From Lysobacterales bacterium (GTDB lineage Bacteria > Pseudomonadota > Gammaproteobacteria > Xanthomonadales > Marinicellaceae): a DNA stretch of 10,182 nt. Location: NCBI GenBank assembly GCA_027083915.1, contig JALWML010000568.1, positions 1-10,182 of the forward strand. Direction: 5' to 3'. The notes below the pieces were generated by a model that did no database searches, was not told the DNA's origin, and saw only the letters and a list, made by a program, of their open reading frames with translations. Shown piece by piece: positions 5,416-10,182 of this stretch; position 1 is the first letter of the stretch, and each line of letters begins with the position of its first letter. Made by a program: the position numbers and the translations under genes.

Positions 5416-6339
5416 TTACAAATCAATCGCCATACCTTCATAGGCAAAATTATAACCTTGTTCTTTAACTTCTTTTTGCGCAACACTGCCTTTTTGTAAT
5501 AAAGGATTACTGTGGTTGAAGTGGATGAATATCACTTTGGCTTTGTCTTTTTTCGACATGCTATTAAATAAAATCATGCTTTCTTCGACAAAAGGGTGAG
5601 GTATTTCGCTCATATCACGATTGGGAATTTCGCCATTGGCATAAAACGTTGCATCAAGCAGGGCATAATCCACTTTTCTGATTTCTTCAACAATGGATAA
5701 ATCCCATTTTTGCCATTTGTTTATATCGGGAATAAACAGGGCTGTTTTATGCGGACCTTTTATCTTAAATCCAACGGTTTCTGAAAACTCATCACGGTGA
5801 GGAACAATCAGTGGGGTGATTGAAAGATTATCACTTAGTTTAACTGCGTGTTGGTTTTGTAAAGGCTGTAAAATAATGTTTTTCAGCGTAACCAACTGAC
5901 TCCAAGGGCCATTTTTAATCAGAAATTCTGTCATTTTAGGCATGGCATAAACATTAACATTTTTTGTGCCAGCCGCTTCTCGCCCAAAATGCATCAATCC
6001 CGTGTAATGTCCAATATGGGCATGAGTTAAAAAGATGCCTGCAAATTCAAATGTGTTATCAATGAATTGATGCAAATTATACATCTGTTGCCTAACATCA
6101 GGAGTGGCTTCCATTAAGTATTTTTTTTGTGCATTGACATCCACAATGCCCAATGAAACTGCCATCTTCTTTAGATGAACATTTTTCCAAGCTGGCATAC
6201 AATGCGGTTTATAACAATTAAGCTGTGGATAACCTGCATCTTGAGTAATGCCTAGCACAATTAATTTAACCTTATCAGTGTTTTCAGCATGGCTGATTGA
6301 TGAGATAAAGAGCAGGAAATATAATAAAGAGCTTTTCAT
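5416..6339 (-). CDS. Exported PqqB-like metallo-beta-lactamase-fold hydrolase
   Basis: This is a metallo-hydrolase of the MBL superfamily, related to the PQQ synthesis protein PqqB. I chose the ATG at 6339 (307 aa), which opens a clean signal peptide (MKSSLLYFLLFISSISHA, cut before ENTD), so the mature enzyme acts outside the cytoplasm. A GTG at 6351 would add four residues. Numbered from 6351, features in order are GITQDAGYPQ (34-43) with C46 and C51, EATPDVR (81-87), the metal motif THAHIGHYTGL with H110, H112 and H115, PHRDEFSETVGF with H185, FIPDINKW with D209, DATFYANGE (D233) and FIHFNHSNP with H277 and H280. The usual Asp of HxHxDH is Gly114; from memory HAHIGH is normal in this subfamily. 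No other pqq gene is present, so a PQQ role is unlikely. Substrate unknown. It is transcribed away from the acyl-CoA synthetase, with an 84-bp gap. Confidence 0.8.
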   Translation of the reverse strand: MKSSLLYFLLFISSISHAENTDKVKLIVLGITQDAGYPQLNCYKPHCMPAWKNVHLKKMAVSLGIVDVNAQKKYLMEATPDVRQQMYNLHQFIDNTFEFAGIFLTHAHIGHYTGLMHFGREAAGTKNVNVYAMPKMTEFLIKNGPWSQLVTLKNIILQPLQNQHAVKLSDNLSITPLIVPHRDEFSETVGFKIKGPHKTALFIPDINKWQKWDLSIVEEIRKVDYALLDATFYANGEIPNRDMSEIPHPFVEESMILFNSMSKKDKAKVIFIHFNHSNPLLQKGSVAQKEVKEQGYNFAYEGMAIDL

Positions 6340-6353
6340 ACTTGATTGCACAT

Positions 6354-6367
6354 TTGACCGTAGTCAA
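6354..6367. promoter_or_regulatory. Inverted repeat TTGAC-N4-GTCAA in the divergent intergenic region
   Basis: A perfect 5-bp dyad with a 4-bp centre (CGTA) lies 15 bp upstream of the MBL-gene ATG, on the side shared with the acyl-CoA synthetase. The position suits an operator overlapping the MBL-gene promoter or leader. It is short enough to occur by chance. Confidence 0.3.
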
Positions 6368-6388
6368 TTTATTGTTTGAATGGATGTT

Positions 6389-6394
6389 TATAAT
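6389..6394 (+). promoter_or_regulatory. Candidate -10 box (TATAAT) for the acyl-CoA synthetase gene
   Basis: A perfect TATAAT sits 29 bp upstream of the ATG at 6424. The hexamer 17 bp upstream (AATTTA, 6366-6371) is a poor -35. Transcription would begin near 6401, giving a short leader with no Shine-Dalgarno sequence. Confidence 0.45.
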
Positions 6395-6423
6395 AACATG
6401 TCTGATAAAACGTACTTAAACTT

Positions 6424-8493
6424 ATGATCAATTCTCAACTTATTAATCCACAAAGCATCGTTGTTGTTGGCGCTTCCAATGATTTGCGTAAGGCTGGTGG
6501 CAAAATGTTGCACAATATCATCGAAGGTGATTTTAAAGGTGCTTTGATGGTGGTGAATAAGAGAGAAAGTAGGGTGCAAGAACAGAAGTCTTATCATTCC
6601 ATTGAAGACTTACCACAAGTTGATTTAGCTATTCTGGCAATTGCTGCACCTCATTGTCCAGGAGTTATTGAGGAATTAGCAAAAAACAAAAATACCAAGG
6701 CATTTATTGTTATCTCAGCAGGTTTTAGTGAATTAAATGAAACCGGTGCCCAACTCGAACAACAAATGATTGATGTCGCCAACAAGTATAACGCGGCTTT
6801 ATCCGGTCCTAATTGTATTGGCATTATTAATCAAAATTACCACGGTGTTTTCACCACACCGATACCCGTACTAGACAGTAAAAATGGCTGTGATTTTATT
6901 TCAAGTTCAGGAGCGACCGCTGTCTTTTTGATGGAAGCTGGGATGCAAGTGGGATTGCGTTTTTCCAGTGTTTACTCAGTAGGTAATGGCAATCAAATTT
7001 GTGCAGAGGATTATCTCCAGTATTTGGATGAAACTTTTGACGATAAAACCAGTTCCAAAAGTATTATTATGTATTTGGAGAATATTAAAAAACCGCAACA
7101 ATTGCTTAAAAATGCCACCTCTTTAATTGCTAAGGGATGCCGTATTGCTGCGATTAAAGCAGGTGTTACCGATGCAGGCTCTCGCGCTGCCAGTTCTCAC
7201 ACCGGAGCGATGGCAACATCTGATATGGCAACACGCGCCTTATTTCGCAAGGCAGGTATTGTTTATTGCAGTTCGCGTGAAGAGCTTATTTCTATTGCTT
7301 CGGTTTTTTCTTATAAAAAATTAATTGGCAAAAATATTGCCGTTATAACCCATGCCGGTGGTTCTGCTGTGATGCTAACCGATGCTTTGGCAAAAGGTGG
7401 CTTACAGGTGCCATTGATTGAAGGAAAGGATGCCGATGATTTATTGGAGTATTTACACTTGGGTTCATCTGTTTCCAACCCTATTGATTTTTTAGCCACA
7501 GGAACAGCCGAGCAACTGGGTATTATTATTGATTATTGTGAACATAAATTCGACTTTATAGATGCCATGGTCGTGGTTTTTGGCAGTCCTGGATTGTTTG
7601 ATGTGGAAAACGTTTATAAAGTACTCAATGTCAAAATGGATGTCTGTAAAAAACCTATTTTTCCAGTATTGCCCTCATTGGTTAATGCGCAAAAAGAAAT
7701 ACAGTATTTTCTATCCAAAGGGCATGTTAATTTTCCTGATGAAGTGATACTCGGTAAAGCTTTATGTGAAAGTTATTTTACGGGTGATCCGATTGATACC
7801 GAAATTGTTGATTATGGTATTGATGAACAAGTCATTAGAGAAATTATAAAAAACAATAAAAGTTCAGATGGTTATTTAAGCAGTCATGAAAATAATGCCA
7901 TTCTTGATTGTTTGAAAATTCCAAGAGCGCAAGAAATCAGTGCCAAAACACAACAGCAAGTTGTTGAATCTCTAGAAAAAATTGATTTTCCAGTGGTGAT
8001 GAAAGTTGTTGGATCTTTGCATAAATCTGATGTGGGAGGTGTTGTGCTAGATATTAAATCACACGATGTATTGCTTGCCCACTTTAAGGAAATGATGCAA
8101 ATACCTGATGCTCAAGGAGTATTGATACAACAACAATTATCAGGTGTTGAATTGTTTATCGGTGTCAGTTATGAAAAAGATTTTGGGCATTTATTGTTGA
8201 TGGGTCTTGGTGGCATATTTGTGGAAGTCTTGGGTGACATTAAAGTATGTCTATGCCCATGCACCAAAAAGGAAATACTTTACCGATTAAAAAACTTAAA
8301 GGGTTATCCTTTATTGCAAGGTATCCGAGGCAAAAGGGGTGTTGATTTAAATGCATTCGCTGAAATTATTCAAAAAATCAGTTATCTCACGCAAATAATG
8401 CCAGAAATTCAAGAGTTGGATATTAATCCTTTACTTGGAGAAGGTGAAAAAATCTTTGCTGTTGATATGCGCCTAAGAATTAAGAGTAAATAA
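6424..8493 (+). CDS. ADP-forming acyl-CoA synthetase (acetate--CoA ligase family)
   Basis: This 689-residue cytoplasmic protein has the single-chain architecture of NDP-forming acyl-CoA synthetases, which interconvert an acyl-CoA plus ADP and phosphate with the free acid, CoA and ATP through a phosphohistidine. The CoA-binding Rossmann domain spans about 1-140 (SIVVVGASN at 11-19, GPNCIGIIN at 128-136). The succinyl-CoA-ligase-like domains follow (SSSGATAVFLMEAG at 160-173; likely phosphohistidine H259 in ASSHTGAMA; THAGGSAV at 309-316). The ATP-grasp domain occupies about 485-686, with K527 in VVMKVVG, HKSDVGGV (533-540), GVELFIGV and MGLGGIFVEVLGD. There is no C-terminal GNAT domain, so it is not a Pat-type acetyltransferase. 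An unusual CLCPC cluster lies at 609-613. The ATG at 6424 fits because the conserved fold starts at residue 8, although no ribosome binding site is visible. The acyl substrate cannot be read from the sequence. Confidence 0.9.
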   Translation: MINSQLINPQSIVVVGASNDLRKAGGKMLHNIIEGDFKGALMVVNKRESRVQEQKSYHSIEDLPQVDLAILAIAAPHCPGVIEELAKNKNTKAFIVISAGFSELNETGAQLEQQMIDVANKYNAALSGPNCIGIINQNYHGVFTTPIPVLDSKNGCDFISSSGATAVFLMEAGMQVGLRFSSVYSVGNGNQICAEDYLQYLDETFDDKTSSKSIIMYLENIKKPQQLLKNATSLIAKGCRIAAIKAGVTDAGSRAASSHTGAMATSDMATRALFRKAGIVYCSSREELISIASVFSYKKLIGKNIAVITHAGGSAVMLTDALAKGGLQVPLIEGKDADDLLEYLHLGSSVSNPIDFLATGTAEQLGIIIDYCEHKFDFIDAMVVVFGSPGLFDVENVYKVLNVKMDVCKKPIFPVLPSLVNAQKEIQYFLSKGHVNFPDEVILGKALCESYFTGDPIDTEIVDYGIDEQVIREIIKNNKSSDGYLSSHENNAILDCLKIPRAQEISAKTQQQVVESLEKIDFPVVMKVVGSLHKSDVGGVVLDIKSHDVLLAHFKEMMQIPDAQGVLIQQQLSGVELFIGVSYEKDFGHLLLMGLGGIFVEVLGDIKVCLCPCTKKEILYRLKNLKGYPLLQGIRGKRGVDLNAFAEIIQKISYLTQIMPEIQELDINPLLGEGEKIFAVDMRLRIKSK

Positions 8494-8519
8494 AAAAAGC
8501 GTCCATTAGGACGCTTTTT
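8494..8519. terminator. Bidirectional rho-independent terminator
   Basis: AAAAA-GCGTCC-ATTA-GGACGC-TTTTT forms a perfect stem (6 G/C-rich pairs plus 5 A-T pairs) with a 4-nt loop. It lies directly after the acyl-CoA synthetase stop and 19 bp beyond the end of the converging M49 gene. T-runs follow the stem on both strands (five on plus, seven on minus), so it can end transcription from both genes. Confidence 0.92.
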
Positions 8520-8538
8520 ATAGAGATGCTTTTGAGGT

Positions 8539-10182
8539 TTATAAATCGAGTTGTTCAACACCTTGCTTAAAGACTATATCAACTGGGATGTTATTTAGTC
8601 TATCCAGTGCGGCTTTAAGAGCAGGAGAGATATTGCCCTTTTCATTAACCCATTTCTCAACACCGTCGTAATCGCCGTTGCCTTGTAAAGTCAAAATCTT
8701 TTGCGATAAGGTCTCGATTGCTTTTGACATTTTTTCTGGGTTAACTGAATAAAAACCAGTCTTATCATCGTAAGAAAAGGCTCCATTTTCAGCAAAATAG
8801 TTAAAGCGTAACATATTGGCAACACCGTGAGCAGAAGATGAACCAAAGCGAACTGAGCGGAAGATGCCAGCCATAAAGGTCACGTAGTTATCCATGATTT
8901 GACCTTCGGTTAGTTCACCCATTTTAAATAGTTTTTCAACCATATAAAGACCTAAGATGTCAGCTTTGCCTTCTTCTTGAGCTGAGGCAAATTGTTTTAA
9001 GGCGGTACGTACACTGCCTTTGCCATTGATTGTCTCTTTGATGCCTAAGCCGTGTGCCACTTCATGAAACATGGTATTGCCGAAAAAAGCAGGGAAGGTG
9101 ATGTATTTCCTTTGTTCGGGTGCAACCAATTCATTGGCAATAGGTGTTAAAATTTTCTCAAACTTCGCTTTCATGGCATTTTTTAATTGCAAACGGCGCG
9201 AGCCTTTAGCCAATTGAACGCTTTCATCATTGGGTAAATTAATGGCAATAGTTTTAGAACCTGCATTAGAATGTCCTGCATAATACAACACATCATAAGC
9301 GTTCAAATCGGAATCAGTACCTGGAGTTTCAGTTTTGTATTTGGCTTCAATCGGTAATTCACGTTGCAATTGCGGTAAAAGGGCTGCAAATTTCGCCAGT
9401 TTCTCACTCCATGATTTGTCTTTGATAAGGACATAAGCTTCATAAGCTGCTTTATAGCCAAATAGTCTGTCTTCATAGGTTTCAATTGGACCGACAACAA
9501 AGTCAATGCTATTTGATTTCATATCCATCCATGCCATGTCGCTGGGTTTGAAGTCATCGGTTAATAAAGCATCGGCACGCAGTGTTAAGTATTTTTTGAA
9601 GCCTTCATCTTCTGCTAATAAAGCCGCTTGCTTGAGTAGTTCTGAAGCTTTTTGTAATTGCTTTGAGTAGGTCTCATGATAAAACTTCGAAATCAACTTA
9701 TTGTTTTTATCACGTTTTAAAACAGTATAAAGATTGGTTTTATTGGCATCTGTTGAGGCTTCAAACTCTTCTTTTGTCATGTTGTGAGGGTAAAAGTTTG
9801 CACCCAAGCTTTTTTCTGGGTAGTTTGGAATCAAAATTTTGTCACCGTTTAATCTATCCCAAGGACCATAATTGATGTCAGCTAATCGGCGTGCATTATC
9901 ATCGTTGATTTCCATCAAAAATGTTTCTTTGTCACCATAGGCTTGTAACCAAAATAGTTCATCCATAATTTTGGCAATATCAATTAAAAGAGGCAACATC
10001 TTCTTTTGATTGTCACTCAAATGCGATAGATCAGTTTTAAGGGTAAACTCAGCATAAATATCTTCAACTCGAGGTAAGGTACTCCAATCAGGTCGAGGGG
10101 TATAAACTTCAGGTGTCTTTTTAATAACAACAGATTCTGCTATTGGTTTTTTCTTAACGGATTCTTGTGTTTGTTTATTGTC
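8539..10182 (-). CDS. M49-family (dipeptidyl peptidase III-like) zinc metallopeptidase, 5'-truncated
   Basis: The frame is open from the window edge to the TAA at 8539-8541, giving at least 547 residues; the start lies outside. The TTG at 10020 is only an internal leucine codon, because the upstream residues (ending YAEFTLKTDLSHLSDNQKK) continue the family's conserved start. The first visible part is a Lys/Pro-rich linker (DNKQTQESVKKKP), as often follows a lipoprotein signal, so export is plausible but unseen. Counting from the TTG codon, the zinc site is H319-E-V-A-H323 (MFHEVAHGLG), with a downstream second glutamate ligand in AQEEGKADILG (E349/E350). These correspond to HExxGH and EECRAD/E of classical DPP III, but here the first motif is the shorter HExxH. 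Homologues are often annotated as DPP III-family Zn-dependent hydrolases. An N-terminal marker is IMDELFWLQAYGDK. It is convergent with the acyl-CoA synthetase across the shared terminator. Metallopeptidase fold is well supported; true dipeptidyl activity is not proven. Confidence 0.85.
   Translation of the reverse strand, partial: DNKQTQESVKKKPIAESVVIKKTPEVYTPRPDWSTLPRVEDIYAEFTLKTDLSHLSDNQKKMLPLLIDIAKIMDELFWLQAYGDKETFLMEINDDNARRLADINYGPWDRLNGDKILIPNYPEKSLGANFYPHNMTKEEFEASTDANKTNLYTVLKRDKNNKLISKFYHETYSKQLQKASELLKQAALLAEDEGFKKYLTLRADALLTDDFKPSDMAWMDMKSNSIDFVVGPIETYEDRLFGYKAAYEAYVLIKDKSWSEKLAKFAALLPQLQRELPIEAKYKTETPGTDSDLNAYDVLYYAGHSNAGSKTIAINLPNDESVQLAKGSRRLQLKNAMKAKFEKILTPIANELVAPEQRKYITFPAFFGNTMFHEVAHGLGIKETINGKGSVRTALKQFASAQEEGKADILGLYMVEKLFKMGELTEGQIMDNYVTFMAGIFRSVRFGSSSAHGVANMLRFNYFAENGAFSYDDKTGFYSVNPEKMSKAIETLSQKILTLQGNGDYDGVEKWVNEKGNISPALKAALDRLNNIPVDIVFKQGVEQLDL

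Noticed and set aside
5375..5443. 22-residue hydrophobic frame (MLIATMLMIGIINNY...) starting at the ATG at 5375
   Set aside because: No ribosome binding site; it runs through the duplicated gene end and into the antisense of the MBL gene, so chance is the simplest explanation.
7127..7747. Short overlapping frames on both strands inside the acyl-CoA synthetase gene
   Set aside because: They are in alternative frames of a clearly conserved gene and have no recognisable protein character.
10018..10020. TTG at 10020 as the start of the M49 gene
   Set aside because: The frame continues upstream to the window edge with conserved-looking sequence (TLKTDLSHLSDNQ), so the codon is internal.

Overview
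The window is low-GC bacterial chromosome (about 38-43% G+C in sampled stretches of the core genes, lower in places). It most resembles a gammaproteobacterium. The best clue is a Pseudomonas-HisC2-type aminotransferase directly upstream of aroA, a pairing typical of gammaproteobacterial aromatic amino acid loci. Secreted TPR, PqqB-like and M49-like proteins would fit a marine or otherwise free-living gammaproteobacterium, but no genus can be named. There are no RNA genes, CRISPR arrays, transposase genes or phage genes.

Layout: (1) 1-394, the 3' part of an unrecognised plus-strand gene cut by the window edge. (2) 593-3029, a hisC-aroA pair with overlapping ends, for aromatic amino acid (and possibly histidine) synthesis; pheA, tyrA and cmk are not present beside it. 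(3) 3139-4104, a secreted TPR-repeat protein. (4) 4105-4278, an intergenic region with a 22-bp nested inverted repeat whose right end supplies a perfect TATAAT, followed by spaced TTTGACACT repeats. (5) 4279-4881, an AhpD/carboxymuconolactone-decarboxylase-type protein. (6) 4897-5313, a very AT-rich (about 26% G+C by hand count) small lipoprotein gene, then a 102-bp gap holding a decayed lipoprotein signal sequence and a second copy of the AhpD-like gene's last codons. (7) 5416-6339 on the minus strand, an exported PqqB-like metallo-beta-lactamase-fold protein. (8) 6424-8493, diverging from it, an ADP-forming acyl-CoA synthetase. (9) 8494-8519, a bidirectional terminator. (10) 8539-10182 on the minus strand, an M49 (DPP III-like) metallopeptidase that runs off the right edge.

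Functionally this is mostly a housekeeping and metabolic stretch. HisC and AroA act in one pathway and are probably translationally coupled. The other genes look like independent units, several of them exported (TPR protein, lipoprotein, MBL protein, probably the M49 protein). I see no clear multi-gene novel system. The parts worth a second look are the 4105-5415 interval, where repeats, a possible mini-element, an AT-rich lipoprotein and gene-end duplication cluster, and sequence variations in the M49, MBL and acyl-CoA synthetase proteins.
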